Below are positions 9,015 to 18,453 of a DNA stretch of 63,829 nt, piece by piece (the stretch's first letter is position 1; the number at the start of each line of letters is the position of its first letter). Below the pieces are notes generated by a model. The model saw nothing but the letters and a program-made list of their open reading frames with translations. It was not told where the DNA came from and did no database searches. Both the position numbers and the translations under genes were made by a program. The stretch lies in contig CAMDDZ010000027.1 of assembly GCA_945893145.1 (NCBI GenBank), positions 1-63,829 of the forward strand, written 5' to 3'. The DNA is from Rhodoplanes serenus (GTDB taxonomy: Bacteria; Pseudomonadota; Alphaproteobacteria; Rhizobiales; Xanthobacteraceae).

Positions 9015-9119
9015 CACACTCCCCCATCCTGTTGGCGCCGCCGCATGGCGGCCGCATCTGAACGCGATTAAGATAACATGGTGAATTTCCACGGCGAGCC
9101 CCAATTTGGAGGGCGTTGC

Positions 9120-10034
9120 ATGAATCTTGGCGAGAACCTTGGCGTGGATCTCTCGATCAAACGCTTGCACCCTTTGTTCGGGGCGGAGGTGCGCGGCGTC
9201 GATCTCAGCCACGCCATCGACCTGGCGACGCAACGGGCGATCGAGCAGACCATGGACGAATACGCCGTCTCGGTGTTGCCCGAGCAGCAGCTCGACGACG
9301 ATCACCAAGTTGCTTTCGCGGCGCTCTATGGCCCGCTCGAAGTTGCCCCCGAAGTGAAGGGCAAGACCGGGGCGCGCGGCATCGGCAAGCGGATCAAGCA
9401 CCGTGAGATCTTCGATATTTCCAATCTCGACGACGACGGCCGCATCCTGGATGCCGACGATCAGCGTGCCGTCTATCAGCAGGGCAATCAGCTTTGGCAC
9501 ACCGACTCGTCATTCCGACAGAAGTCCGCCACCTGGTCGATGCTGCATGCGCGCGTCGTCCCGCCGGACGGCGCCGACACCGAGCTCCTCGATACCCGCG
9601 CGGTCTATGACGCGCTTCCGTCCGCCACGAAGACAAAAATCGAAGGTCTGGTTGCCGAACATTCGATCTGGCACTCGCGCGCCAAGCTTGGTGGCTATGT
9701 GCCGAGCGAGGAGGAGCGCAAGTCGCGGCCGCCGGCGCGGCACCCGCTGGTGCGCCGCCATCCTGGCTCGGGCCGCAAGGCGCTTTACGTCGCCTCCCAC
9801 GCCTCTCACATCGTCGGCTGGCCGATCGACGATGGACGCGCGCTGCTGGAAGAACTGATCGAGTTCGCCACCCAATCCAAGTTCGTCTATGCACACAAAT
9901 GGCGCGTCGGCGATCTCGTGATCTGGGACAATCGCTGCACGATGCACCGCGCCACGCCGTATCAGTCAACGCAGTATGTACGCGACCTGCGGCGGACCAC
10001 CATCATCGACGCTGCGCAGTTGGCGGCGAGCTAA
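9120..10034 (+). CDS. TauD/TfdA-type Fe(II)/2-oxoglutarate dioxygenase
   Basis: A 304-residue protein of the TauD/TfdA clade. The iron-binding His-X-Asp is LWHTDSS (His127, Asp129), the distal His is in CTMHRATPY (about 275), and the arginine in RDLRRTTI would bind 2-oxoglutarate. It couples oxoglutarate decarboxylation to hydroxylation of a substrate such as taurine, an alkyl sulfonate or a phenoxyacid. I chose the ATG at 9120 because GGAGG precedes it; an upstream Met at 9078 lacks one. It is not linked to the ABC importer operon, so a role in sulfonate use is only suggestive. Confidence 0.88.
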   Translation: MNLGENLGVDLSIKRLHPLFGAEVRGVDLSHAIDLATQRAIEQTMDEYAVSVLPEQQLDDDHQVAFAALYGPLEVAPEVKGKTGARGIGKRIKHREIFDISNLDDDGRILDADDQRAVYQQGNQLWHTDSSFRQKSATWSMLHARVVPPDGADTELLDTRAVYDALPSATKTKIEGLVAEHSIWHSRAKLGGYVPSEEERKSRPPARHPLVRRHPGSGRKALYVASHASHIVGWPIDDGRALLEELIEFATQSKFVYAHKWRVGDLVIWDNRCTMHRATPYQSTQYVRDLRRTTIIDAAQLAAS

Positions 10035-10064
10035 CACAGACTTGCGCCAACACAGACTTGCGCC
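10033..10064. repeat. Perfect 16-bp tandem duplication at a stop codon
   Basis: The 16 bases AACACAGACTTGCGCC occur twice in direct succession (10033-10048 and 10049-10064), beginning within the TAA-adjacent end of the dioxygenase gene. It is probably a slippage duplication with no evident role. Confidence 0.7.
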
Positions 10065-10108
10065 AAACAAACCGTGGCGGGGTGTTGCTCCGCGAAAACA
10101 CGTCGCTC

Positions 10109-10144
10109 AAAAAACGAAGGGCCGCGCGATTGCGCGACCCTTCG
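10109..10144 (-). terminator. Intrinsic terminator for the small gene 10175-10444
   Basis: Read on the minus strand, a GC-rich stem (CGAAGGG pairing with CCCTTCG around CGCGC/GCGCG) is followed by TTTTTT (10114-10109). It lies 30 bp past the stop of the minus-strand gene and also separates it from the convergent dioxygenase gene. Confidence 0.75.
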
Positions 10145-10174
10145 AATTCGTCAGCGATTCAGGAGTAAGCGAGC

Positions 10175-10444
10175 TTACTTCTTCTTCGCCGCGCGCTTCG
10201 CCGGCTTCATCGCCTTCTTCGCCGCCTTAGCTTTGCGCACGGCCTTCTTGGCCGGCTTGGCGGTCGGATCAACCCACATCGCCGGCTGCTGCATGGCCGG
10301 CATGTTCTTCTTGTTCCACTCAGCGATCGGATCGGCAGCGACGGCCGGCTTCTTCGCCACAGCCCGCTTCTTAGCGGCATCGGCGCCGGAAACAGTGAAG
10401 CATGCAGCGAGCAGCGCTGCGATTATGAACGTGGTCTTACGCAT
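10175..10444 (-). CDS. Small exported Lys/Ala-rich protein
   Basis: An 89-residue protein with a signal peptide (MRKTTFIIAALLAACFTVSGADA) and a mature part ending in a highly basic, histone-H1-like Lys/Ala tail (AKKAVRKAKAAKKAMKPAKR). The ATG at 10444 follows GGGGA. The ADAAKKR junction is shared with the protein at 8763-9014. A basic exported tail could bind envelope polyanions, but that is a guess; no domain is recognised. A clear terminator follows. Confidence 0.75.
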   Translation of the reverse strand: MRKTTFIIAALLAACFTVSGADAAKKRAVAKKPAVAADPIAEWNKKNMPAMQQPAMWVDPTAKPAKKAVRKAKAAKKAMKPAKRAAKKK

Positions 10445-10650
10445 TTTGGATTCCCCAGTCTTTGCCCACCGGATGCCCCGGTATGGCCACATGATGGCAC
10501 AATTTTTTGCGAATTGAAAATAAATGAATGTGATCTCAACAGCGGCCGACCGCTCGAATTGTCGCGCCCGCTCTGGCTTCGCGACTGCTTAACGTAACCT
10601 TAATTCGCGCTCCGTAGCGTGGCTCGACATTCGTATTGCGTGGGGCGGAG

Positions 10651-12816
10651 ATGGCGGGACGGCGAAAAAACAATGCGCGCCGCGAGCCAATTTTCGACGT
10701 AACCCCGTCATCTGGCTCGCAGATCGAGTCTATGAATAATCATTCAGACGACCCGCGCGGCGTGTCGATGAATAGCCATTCAGACAAACCAGCGCCGCAG
10801 CGCACTCGCCGCCCCCCCGACAGCGGTGGAACTCGCCCGCGCCGCAAGCGCGGCGGCCGCCGCGGACGCGGAGGCGGCGGCCGATTCGGCCGAATAATTT
10901 ATTGGGGGTGTGTCTTTGGATTGTGGGCGCTGATCGCGGTGGTCGGCGTCGCGGTTTGGGTCGGCGCACATCTGCCGCCAATCCAGTCGCTGGAAATTCC
11001 CAAGCGGCCGCCGTCAATTCAAATCGTCGATGTGCAAGGCCACCCGCTCGCGACGCGCGGCGACCTGTATGGCGCGCCGGTCACACTCCGGGAGTTGCCA
11101 CGCTACGTGTCGCAAGCCTTCATCGCTATCGAAGATCGCCGTTTCTATTCGCACTACGGCGTCGATCCGATTGGCGTCATGCGCGCACTCGTTGCCAACG
11201 TGCTGCATCGTGGCGTATCGCAGGGCGGCTCGACCATCACGCAGCAGCTCGCCAAGAATTTGTTTCTCACACAGGAGCGCACCCTCACCCGTAAGGTCCA
11301 GGAGGTGGCGCTGGCGTTCTGGCTGGAGCGCAAGTTCAACAAAACGCAAATCCTCGAACTCTATCTCAATCGCGTCTATTTCGGCGCCGGCGCCTACGGC
11401 ATCGAGGCAGCGGCGCAACGCTATTTCGCCAAGCCCGCACCAAAGCTCACCGTCGCCGAAGCCGCGATGCTGGCGGGCCTGGTGCGCTCGCCGTCGCGCC
11501 TCGCGCCAAGCCGCAACCCGGACGGCGCCGAGCGGCGCGCGCAGACGGTGCTCGCCGCGATGGCCGATATGAAGTTCGTCACCGACAACGTGGCGAAAGT
11601 CGCGCTGATGAGCCCGGCGCAAGCGATCAAGCCGACCGGCGCGGCGTCGGTCAACTACGTCGCCGACTGGATCATGGACGTGCTCGACGATCTGGTCGGA
11701 CGCGTCGATCAGGACATCGTGGTCGAGACGACAATCGATCCGGTCCTGCAAGCCAGCGCCGAGAAGGCACTGGTCGATGAGCTGGCGCGTTACGGCACCA
11801 AGGCCGGCGTTGGCCAGGGCGCCATCGTGGCGATGACGCCGGAGGGCCTGGTACGCGCGCTGGTCGGCGGACGCAATTACACCGAAAGCCAGTTCAACCG
11901 CGCAGTCTCCGCCAAACGCCAACCCGGCTCGGCATTCAAGCCGTTTGTCTATCTCACGGCACTGGAGCGCGGCCTCACGCCCGAAACGATGCGCGACGAC
12001 AAGCCGATCGTGGTGAAAGGCTGGCAGCCGGAAAACTACAGCCGTGAATATTTCGGCCCGGTCTCGCTCAGGCAGGCGCTCGCGCTTTCGCTCAACACGG
12101 TCGCTGTCCGGCTGACGCTGGAGTTCGGCCCGACCGCCGTGGTCCGCACCGCGCACCGGCTCGGCATCGCCTCTAAGCTCGAGCCCAATCCGTCGATCGC
12201 GCTCGGCACCTCGGAGGTGTCGCTGATGGAGCTCGTCGCCGCCATGACGCCGTTCGCCAACGGCGGCTACGCAACCGCCCCCCATGTGGTCGAGCGAGTG
12301 CGCACGACCAACGGTAAGGTGCTTTATGCCCGCCCGACGCAAAGCCTCGGCCGTATCGTCGAACCGCGCTACGTCGCGATGATGAATTCGATGATGCAAG
12401 AGACGCTGCTGACCGGCACCGCGCGCAAGGCCGAGCTGCCGGGCTGGCCGGCCGCCGGCAAGACCGGCACCTCGCAGGATTTCCGCGACGCCTGGTTCAT
12501 CGGTTACACCGCCCATCTGGTGACCGGCGTGTGGCTCGGCAACGACGACAACTCGCCGACGCGGAAGACCACAGGTGGCGGACTGCCGGTCGAGGTGTGG
12601 AGTAAGTTCATGCGGCCGGCGCACCAGGGCGTCGCGGTCGCGGCGCTGCCGGGATTGGCGAACGGCCCGCTGACCGCAAGCCTGTTCCCGCAGTTCGACG
12701 CGCCAACCGGACCGCCGCCCGCGGAGATTTCCAATCCGGAGGGCCAAGTCCGTTCGACGCCAGCGGGCGGCACGCTCGATGGCTGGCTGCTCGACCGTTT
12801 ATTCGGACGGCGATAG
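10651..12816 (+). CDS. Bifunctional penicillin-binding protein, PBP1 type
   Basis: About 721 residues: a basic, low-complexity cytoplasmic N-terminus (Arg/Gly-rich), one membrane helix (IIYWGCVFGLWALIAVVGVAV), a GT51 transglycosylase domain with catalytic Glu in EDRRFYSHYGVD (about 161) and GGSTITQQLAKN, then a transpeptidase with SAFK (about 425), SLN (about 480) and KTGTS (about 604). It polymerises and crosslinks peptidoglycan on the outer face of the inner membrane. The start is uncertain: a TTG lies at 10636, ATG at 10651, and further ATGs at the duplicated MN(N/S)HSD peptide. The stop abuts the stop of the convergent MFS gene. Confidence 0.92.
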   Translation: MAGRRKNNARREPIFDVTPSSGSQIESMNNHSDDPRGVSMNSHSDKPAPQRTRRPPDSGGTRPRRKRGGRRGRGGGGRFGRIIYWGCVFGLWALIAVVGVAVWVGAHLPPIQSLEIPKRPPSIQIVDVQGHPLATRGDLYGAPVTLRELPRYVSQAFIAIEDRRFYSHYGVDPIGVMRALVANVLHRGVSQGGSTITQQLAKNLFLTQERTLTRKVQEVALAFWLERKFNKTQILELYLNRVYFGAGAYGIEAAAQRYFAKPAPKLTVAEAAMLAGLVRSPSRLAPSRNPDGAERRAQTVLAAMADMKFVTDNVAKVALMSPAQAIKPTGAASVNYVADWIMDVLDDLVGRVDQDIVVETTIDPVLQASAEKALVDELARYGTKAGVGQGAIVAMTPEGLVRALVGGRNYTESQFNRAVSAKRQPGSAFKPFVYLTALERGLTPETMRDDKPIVVKGWQPENYSREYFGPVSLRQALALSLNTVAVRLTLEFGPTAVVRTAHRLGIASKLEPNPSIALGTSEVSLMELVAAMTPFANGGYATAPHVVERVRTTNGKVLYARPTQSLGRIVEPRYVAMMNSMMQETLLTGTARKAELPGWPAAGKTGTSQDFRDAWFIGYTAHLVTGVWLGNDDNSPTRKTTGGGLPVEVWSKFMRPAHQGVAVAALPGLANGPLTASLFPQFDAPTGPPPAEISNPEGQVRSTPAGGTLDGWLLDRLFGRR

Positions 12817-14013
12817 TTAAGGCGCTGCGCAAGACCGCACCCCGCGGCTCAGCATCCAAAACACAAGCGAAAGACATCCCGCGATCGCGGTCGCGATCAC
12901 GAGCGGCCAAGCCGTGCTGCCAAGCAGGTGTCCGAGGATTGCGCCGATGGCGGCGGCCGAGGTCTGCGCCGTAAAGCCGAGCAGCGACGACGCCGCACCG
13001 GCGCGCTCCGGAAATGGCAAAAGCGCGCCGGCCTGCGCCTGCGGCAACGCCATGCCCATGCCGATCAGGTAAACCGCCATCGCGGCGATCAATCCGATGG
13101 ATGGCTTGAGGTCGAACGTCATGACCAACATCATCGCAAGGCCGCCGCAGGCCATTGCGGCGGCGCCGATGCCCATGGTGCGGCCGGTGCCCAGCAGCGT
13201 GACGAAGCGCGCCGCGACCGCGGTGCCCACCATATAGCCCGACGAGCCGATTGCGAACGCGATGCCGAAGGCGAGTGCCGAGAAGCCGTAGATGTCCTGC
13301 AACACGAAGGCGGAGGTGGAGATCCATGCAAACAGCCCGCCCATGCAGCAGGTGACGATCCCGACATGGACCGTGAAACTGCGGTTGCGCAGGAACTGCC
13401 GGTACGAACGCAAGATCGAGGCAACCGACACCGGCTCCGGCGCGCGCCGACGCAGCGTCTCCGGCAGCAGCTGCCACACCATGATCCAGGCGGCCGCGCC
13501 GAAGATCAGCAACGCGATGAAATTGGAGCGCCAGCCGAAGGCGGTCTGCAGCACGCCGCCGATCAGCGGCGCCACCAGTGGCGCGATTGCCATGATGGCG
13601 GCCATGCGCGACAACTCGCGGCCGACCGCAACGCCATCGTACATGTCACGCACCACGGCGCGCGCCAACACGATGGTGCCCGAGCCGCCGAGTGCCTGGA
13701 ACAGCCGCGCTGCAATCAGCGTTTCGATCGAGAACGCCAACGAGCACGCCAGTGTTGCCAGCAGGTAGAGGCTGAGCGCCGCCAGCAGCACCGGCCGCCG
13801 GCCGTGGCGGTCGGAGAGCGGGCCATAGAACACCTGCGAAACCGCAAAGCCGATCAGATAAAACGAGATCGTAAGCTGCACTTGCGAGGCCGGCGCCATC
13901 AGAAGCCGCCCGATGTCCGGCAACGAGGCCAGATACATATCGACCGACAACGGGCCGAGCCCGGTCAGCATGGCAAGCAGCAATGTCAGCGGCAAAGAGC
14001 CAGGGCGAAGCAT
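12817..14013 (-). CDS. Bcr/CflA-type MFS drug-efflux transporter
   Basis: A 398-residue, 12-helix major facilitator. It has the MFS motif A variant GPLSDRHGRRPVLL between helices 2 and 3 and the Bcr/CflA hallmark LSVDMYLASLPDI in helix 1. It would export drugs such as bicyclomycin or chloramphenicol, or small metabolites, by proton antiport. The frame continues upstream to 14127, but the first 38 residues are not MFS-like, so I start at the Met at 14013. It converges on the PBP gene with zero intergenic bases. Confidence 0.9.
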   Translation of the reverse strand: MLRPGSLPLTLLLAMLTGLGPLSVDMYLASLPDIGRLLMAPASQVQLTISFYLIGFAVSQVFYGPLSDRHGRRPVLLAALSLYLLATLACSLAFSIETLIAARLFQALGGSGTIVLARAVVRDMYDGVAVGRELSRMAAIMAIAPLVAPLIGGVLQTAFGWRSNFIALLIFGAAAWIMVWQLLPETLRRRAPEPVSVASILRSYRQFLRNRSFTVHVGIVTCCMGGLFAWISTSAFVLQDIYGFSALAFGIAFAIGSSGYMVGTAVAARFVTLLGTGRTMGIGAAAMACGGLAMMLVMTFDLKPSIGLIAAMAVYLIGMGMALPQAQAGALLPFPERAGAASSLLGFTAQTSAAAIGAILGHLLGSTAWPLVIATAIAGCLSLVFWMLSRGVRSCAAP

Positions 14014-14151
14014 GGAAAGGATGAACCCTATGTCACCCTTGGTATCACGGTGCCCGCCTTGCACCATGCGCGGCGGCCACGCGGCTGCCAGCCCGCAGAC
14101 GCAGGGCGCCGGCTGATTGCGGCCCATGAAGCGAGATTTGGTGGATGCCGC

Positions 14152-14940
14152 TTAGCCGGCCGCCGGCGCGCGCGGCTTGGCGCTTTCGGCCGGCAGACCG
14201 TAGCGGTGCAGATCGGTGCCATGCACGTCGAGCCACACCTTGGCGCGCTGCGCCTCGGGGCAGAGCCGGTTCACCAGCCGCCAGAACCGCGGCGAGTGGT
14301 TCATCTCGACGAGATGCGCCACTTCGTGGATCGCGAGATATTCCAGGACGAACGATGGCGCGAGGATGAGCCGCCAGGAATAGGACAGCACGCCGGTGGT
14401 CGAGCACGAGCCCCAGCGGCTCGACTGATCGCGCACCTGCACGCGCTTGACCTTCACATCGAGTTTCTCGGCGGCGCGGCGGCTTGCGGTCTCAAGATCG
14501 CGCAGTGCCTCGCGCTGCAGGAAATCGCTGATACGGCGATCGACGTGCGGCGCATCGCCGGCGACGCAGATCAGCCGGTCGCCGCCGTCAGTTTTTTCCG
14601 TCCATACCGTGCCGCGCACGCCGGCGCGGTGGACGATACGATGCTCGGTGCCGCGCAACGGCACGATGGTGCCATGACCGAACGGCGCCGCGACGGGAAG
14701 CCCGTCCAGACGCGACGCAATCCAGCCGCCGTGCTTCTGCGCAAATTCTTTCGCTTCCTTGAGGCTGCCGCGCGGCGGCATGGTGAGGATGACTTCGCGC
14801 GTCGCGGCATGGATGCGCAACGTATAGCGCCGCGCTTGGCGATGACGGCGAATCCGAACCGGACAGATCGCCTTGTCAAAGACGACGTGAATCGAATGCG
14901 GTTCGCTTGGCCGGCGATACAGCAGCGCACGCGAGGACAT
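14152..14940 (-). CDS. YgjP-like (M48-related, DUF45) zinc metallohydrolase
   Basis: A 262-residue protein with the zinc-protease signature HEVAHLVEMNHSPRFW near residue 215: His-Glu-X-X-His, a third ligand (His in NHSP) and the following Trp. Upstream, DQSSRWGSCSTTGVLSYSWRL is the other hallmark of the YgjP/DUF45 family. These cytoplasmic proteins resemble SprT and bacterial Wss1-like peptidases; their substrates are poorly known. I start at the ATG at 14940; the frame continues to 15054, but that extension is not conserved-looking. Confidence 0.87.
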   Translation of the reverse strand: MSSRALLYRRPSEPHSIHVVFDKAICPVRIRRHRQARRYTLRIHAATREVILTMPPRGSLKEAKEFAQKHGGWIASRLDGLPVAAPFGHGTIVPLRGTEHRIVHRAGVRGTVWTEKTDGGDRLICVAGDAPHVDRRISDFLQREALRDLETASRRAAEKLDVKVKRVQVRDQSSRWGSCSTTGVLSYSWRLILAPSFVLEYLAIHEVAHLVEMNHSPRFWRLVNRLCPEAQRAKVWLDVHGTDLHRYGLPAESAKPRAPAAG

Positions 14941-15265
14941 GATACTCAGCCCACCCGAAACCCCAGACGAAATACTGCCACATTCGGAAAGCGCCGCAGC
15001 CCCCTTGTCGTAAATATTGGAAAGCCACCAGCGGATGCGGTCGATGGGGGGCATGGCTACGAGATGTTGGGGCTCGCGGGGGCGAATCTGGATTCAGAGA
15101 TTAGCAGAATACCGTTTGGTGAAACTCACTCCCGGACGCTCCAATTTCGTAGCTGGAATCTGATTAAAAACAATAGCATGCATGGTTACCGCAGGCCGGC
15201 CCGGCGCGCGATGTGCGGAAGTGCCCGTCTGACGGGCCAAACCGTTCAAAAATCGGATTCGGGAC
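14941..15265. other. Intergenic region without a supported gene
   Basis: A stretch of 325 bases between the metallohydrolase start and the depolymerase stop, both minus-strand. It presumably contains the metallohydrolase promoter. Around 15150-15190 it is AT-rich (GATTAAAAACAATAGC). I see no RNA gene and no convincing coding frame here. Confidence 0.5.
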
Positions 15266-16597
15266 CTAAACCGCGAGCTTGATGTGCGGCCGCCGGACGG
15301 CCTGCGGGCGCCCGTTATTGCTCAACATGAAGTCGGCAATGCGTGGCGCAACCTCGGCGCGGAAGCGCGAGCCGTTGAACACCCCGTAGTGGCCGACGTT
15401 GGGCTGGAGGTAGTGCGCCTTGCGTTCTGCCGGGATGTTGACACAGAGCCGATGCGCCGCCTCGGTCTGACCGACGCCGGAAATGTCGTCGTGCTCGCCC
15501 TCGATGGTGAGCAGCGCGGTGTTGTGGATCGCGCTCGGATCGATCGGCCGGCCGCGATGCGTCATCTGCCCATTCGGCAGCGCGTGGCGCACGAACACGG
15601 TATCGACCGTCTGCAAATAGAACTCGGCGGTGAGATCCATGACGGCGAGATACTCGTCATAGAACTCGCGGTGCTTCTGCGCCGAATCGCCATCGCCTTT
15701 GACGAGGTGGAAGAACAAATCTTGGTGCGCACCGACGTGGCGGTCGAGGTTCATGCTGACGAAGCCGTTGAGCTGCAGGAAGCCCGGATAGACGTCACGC
15801 ATCACGCCGGGATGCGGGAACGGCACTTTGGTGATGACGTTGCGGCGGAACCAATCGATACCGCGATGCTGCGCCAGTTCGTTCACACCGGTGGGATTGA
15901 TGCGCGTATCGATCGGGCCACCCATCAATGTAATCGAACGCGGCGAATAGGGATCCTTGCCCGCCTCCATCAGCGCCGTTGCGGCCAACACCGGTACGGA
16001 TGGCTGGCACACCGCGATGACGTGCGTGTCGCCACCGAGGAAATGCAAGATGCTGATGACGTAATCGATGTAATCGTCGAGATCGAAACCACCTTCCGTC
16101 ACCGGCACCATGCGGGCGTCGACCCAGTCGGTGATATAGACGTCATGGTTCGGCAAGAAGGCTTCGACCGTACCGCGCAGCAGCGTGGCGTAGTGACCGG
16201 ACATCGGGGCGACGATCAACACCTTGGGCTGTGGCCGGCGCGGCATGTGACAGAACATGCGCTCGAAGTGCAGCAGCCGGCAGAACGGCCGTTCCCAGGC
16301 GGTCGAGATGTGAACGGGCGCGCGCTCACCGCCCACGAGCGTGAACTCGATCTCCCATTCGGGCTTGCTGTAGCGGCGTGTCGAGCGTTCGAACACCTCG
16401 CAGGCGGCAGCCATCGACTTGCCGAACGTGGTGTGGGCGAGCGGGTTGAGCGGATTCTTGTAGTAGAGCCGGGTCACATCGGCGAGCGCCCGCGAAGGAT
16501 TAAGCGCGGCGTGGCCCATCTCGTAGAGCCAGTAAAGGCCGTTCGAAAACACCGGACCGCCGGTTGCCGGCGCTCCGCCAAATTCTCCGATGGCCAT
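15266..16597 (-). CDS. phaZ: Intracellular polyhydroxyalkanoate depolymerase
   Basis: A 443-residue protein of the intracellular PHB depolymerase family. It has the N-terminal LYWLYEMGHAALNPSR and a catalytic Cys in AVCQPSVPVL (about residue 196), where other alpha/beta hydrolases carry Ser. EGEHDDISG and QPNVGHYGVFNGSRF supply the catalytic Asp and His. It degrades stored PHB granules to release carbon under starvation. I start at the ATG at 16597, preceded by a G-rich site and closest to the conserved region; ATGs at 16654 and 16720 are alternatives. It stands alone, with no PHA synthase nearby. Confidence 0.9.
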   Translation of the reverse strand: MAIGEFGGAPATGGPVFSNGLYWLYEMGHAALNPSRALADVTRLYYKNPLNPLAHTTFGKSMAAACEVFERSTRRYSKPEWEIEFTLVGGERAPVHISTAWERPFCRLLHFERMFCHMPRRPQPKVLIVAPMSGHYATLLRGTVEAFLPNHDVYITDWVDARMVPVTEGGFDLDDYIDYVISILHFLGGDTHVIAVCQPSVPVLAATALMEAGKDPYSPRSITLMGGPIDTRINPTGVNELAQHRGIDWFRRNVITKVPFPHPGVMRDVYPGFLQLNGFVSMNLDRHVGAHQDLFFHLVKGDGDSAQKHREFYDEYLAVMDLTAEFYLQTVDTVFVRHALPNGQMTHRGRPIDPSAIHNTALLTIEGEHDDISGVGQTEAAHRLCVNIPAERKAHYLQPNVGHYGVFNGSRFRAEVAPRIADFMLSNNGRPQAVRRPHIKLAV

Positions 16598-16745
16598 TTT
16601 CGGGGCCCCCCGGCCCTTGTGCTGCGATGCAGCATCCTGACGAATCGATGACATGCCGTCAACATATAGGAAAGGCTTTTGCCGAAGGTTACCCGCTAAA
16701 ACAGCAGACCTTTCGTGCATTTCCGTAGGCCGGCGGCGGGAACTT

Positions 16746-17567
16746 TCAGTCGCCGCCCTGCAGCAAAGTTCCCTCCCCGCGCGCGCTGCGCAGCAACATC
16801 AGGAAACCAGCTACAGCGAGCCCAAAGAGCACGGCATTCAGCGCGAAGGCCTGCACCATCAGGTCGGCACGGAACACGTTGTCGATCAACAGCGCCCGCA
16901 TCCCCTCGAACACGTAGGTCGGCGGCAGCATCCAGGCAAAGACCTGAAGCCATGCGGGCAACACCGCCACCGGGTAATAGACGCAGGTCAGCGGCAGAAA
17001 CAAAAACATGATGCCCCAGGCGAGCGATTCCGCGCCAAGCCCGTTCCGCAGCAACAGACCGGCGACAAAGATCGCAACCGCCCAACTGGTCAGGAACAGA
17101 TTGAGGAAGAATATCGCGAGCGCAAAACCCATGCTCCACAGATTGAAGCCGAACCACACAATTGCCAGAAGCGAGACCGGCACCATGCCGATCGCGAGCC
17201 GGATCATGCTGATGATGATGAGCGCGCCGATGAACTCGATCGGGCGCAACGGGCTCATCATCAGGTTGCCCATGTTGCGGGCGTACATTTCTTCGAGGAA
17301 CGAAATCGAGAATCCCAGCTGACCGCGGAACAGCACATCCCACAGCATCACCGAAGCGATGAAGGTACCGGCCGCCCGCGCAAAGGAGCCGGAGTTCTGT
17401 GCCACGTACATTTGCAGAAAGCCCCACATCAGCATCTGCACAGCCGGCCAGTACATCAGATCGAACAGCCTCGGCCAGGACGAGCGCAACAGATACCAGT
17501 GGCGCAGCACGATCGCGGCGACGCGGCGCGGCGAATACGCAACGCGGTCCGACGGCATGACGCTCAT
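16746..17567 (-). CDS. ABC-2 type exporter permease
   Basis: A 273-residue ABC-2 family membrane subunit with about six helices and the conserved GLLLRNGLGAESLAWGIMF...YYPVAVLPAWLQVFAWMLPPTYVFEGMR block typical of polysaccharide or drug exporters (NodJ/YadH-like). Its start overlaps the ATPase stop by four bases (ATGA), so the two are translationally coupled. The substrate is unknown. Confidence 0.88.
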   Translation of the reverse strand: MSVMPSDRVAYSPRRVAAIVLRHWYLLRSSWPRLFDLMYWPAVQMLMWGFLQMYVAQNSGSFARAAGTFIASVMLWDVLFRGQLGFSISFLEEMYARNMGNLMMSPLRPIEFIGALIIISMIRLAIGMVPVSLLAIVWFGFNLWSMGFALAIFFLNLFLTSWAVAIFVAGLLLRNGLGAESLAWGIMFLFLPLTCVYYPVAVLPAWLQVFAWMLPPTYVFEGMRALLIDNVFRADLMVQAFALNAVLFGLAVAGFLMLLRSARGEGTLLQGGD

Positions 17568-18328
17568 TGCGCGACCTCGCGAGGCTCGCCGCGACCACGC
17601 GCGATGTCGAGAAAGACCTCTTCGAGATTGCTGCGGCCATAGCGGGCGATCAGCCGTTCAGGCGTATCGTCGTCGACGATGCGGCCGGTCTTCATCATAA
17701 TGACGCGATCGCACAGCCGCTCGACCTCGCCCATGTTGTGAGACGCGAGCAGCACGGTTGCGCCACGCTCTTTTCGATAGTGCTCGAGCCGGCCGCGCAC
17801 CCAGTCGGCGGTGTCGGGATCGAGCGACGCGGTCGGCTCGTCGAGCAGCAAAATCTCGGGCTGGTTGATCAGCGATTTCGCCAGCGCCACGCGGGTCTTC
17901 TGGCCGGACGACAGCTTGCCGGTCGGCCGGTCGAGGAAGTCGGATAGCTCAAGTTCCTCCGCCAGCGCTCGGATGCGCCCGGCCACATCCGCACAGCCAT
18001 AGAGCATACCGAACACGTTGAGGTTCTGCCGCACGGTCAGCCGCATCGGCATGTTTACGTAGGGGCTTTCGAAGTTCATGCGATGGAGCGCCAGATGGCG
18101 CTGCCGTGGCATCACGGCGCCCAGCACCGTAACCTGGCCCGAGGTCGGTTCCACCAGCCCCATGATCGTCGAGATCGTCGTGGTCTTGCCAGCGCCGTTG
18201 CCGCCAAGCAGCGCGGTGCAGGTTCCGCGCTCAAGCGCAAACGAGATGCCGTCGACGGCGGTCACCGTCTTATAGGCCTTGACCAGGCGATCGACCGCGA
18301 TAGCGGGATTTGAGGCTGGAGCGTGCAC
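17564..18328 (-). CDS. ABC-2 type exporter ATPase
   Basis: A 254-residue ABC ATPase with Walker A GGNGAGKTT (about 42-50), signature LSSGQKTR, Walker B ILLLDEP and a switch histidine in LLASHN. It pairs with the permease encoded immediately downstream (four-base overlap). The type resembles NodI/YadG or CcmA-like exporters. The signature reads LSSGQ rather than LSGGQ, a normal variant in this group. First gene of a two-gene operon. Confidence 0.9.
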   Translation of the reverse strand: MHAPASNPAIAVDRLVKAYKTVTAVDGISFALERGTCTALLGGNGAGKTTTISTIMGLVEPTSGQVTVLGAVMPRQRHLALHRMNFESPYVNMPMRLTVRQNLNVFGMLYGCADVAGRIRALAEELELSDFLDRPTGKLSSGQKTRVALAKSLINQPEILLLDEPTASLDPDTADWVRGRLEHYRKERGATVLLASHNMGEVERLCDRVIMMKTGRIVDDDTPERLIARYGRSNLEEVFLDIARGRGEPREVAQ

Positions 18329-18453
18329 GGTCTTGCAGATGTGACGCGCCTGTTCGCCATGCGCAAGGCCCGATGCGCCGGAGCAGCAAAACCGCCGCCC
18401 CGCCTTAGCCGCCGATTAGGCAAATTCCGGCATCAATGCGCCTCACGGAGGCC

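Noticed and set aside
11014..12747. 577-codon frame opposite the PBP gene
   Set aside because: It is Arg/His/Asp-rich with no motifs and lies wholly antisense to a gene with complete catalytic signatures; a GC-rich shadow.
12928..15282. 784-codon plus-strand frame over the MFS and metallohydrolase genes
   Set aside because: Low-complexity Arg/Gln/His composition and full overlap with two convincing minus-strand genes.
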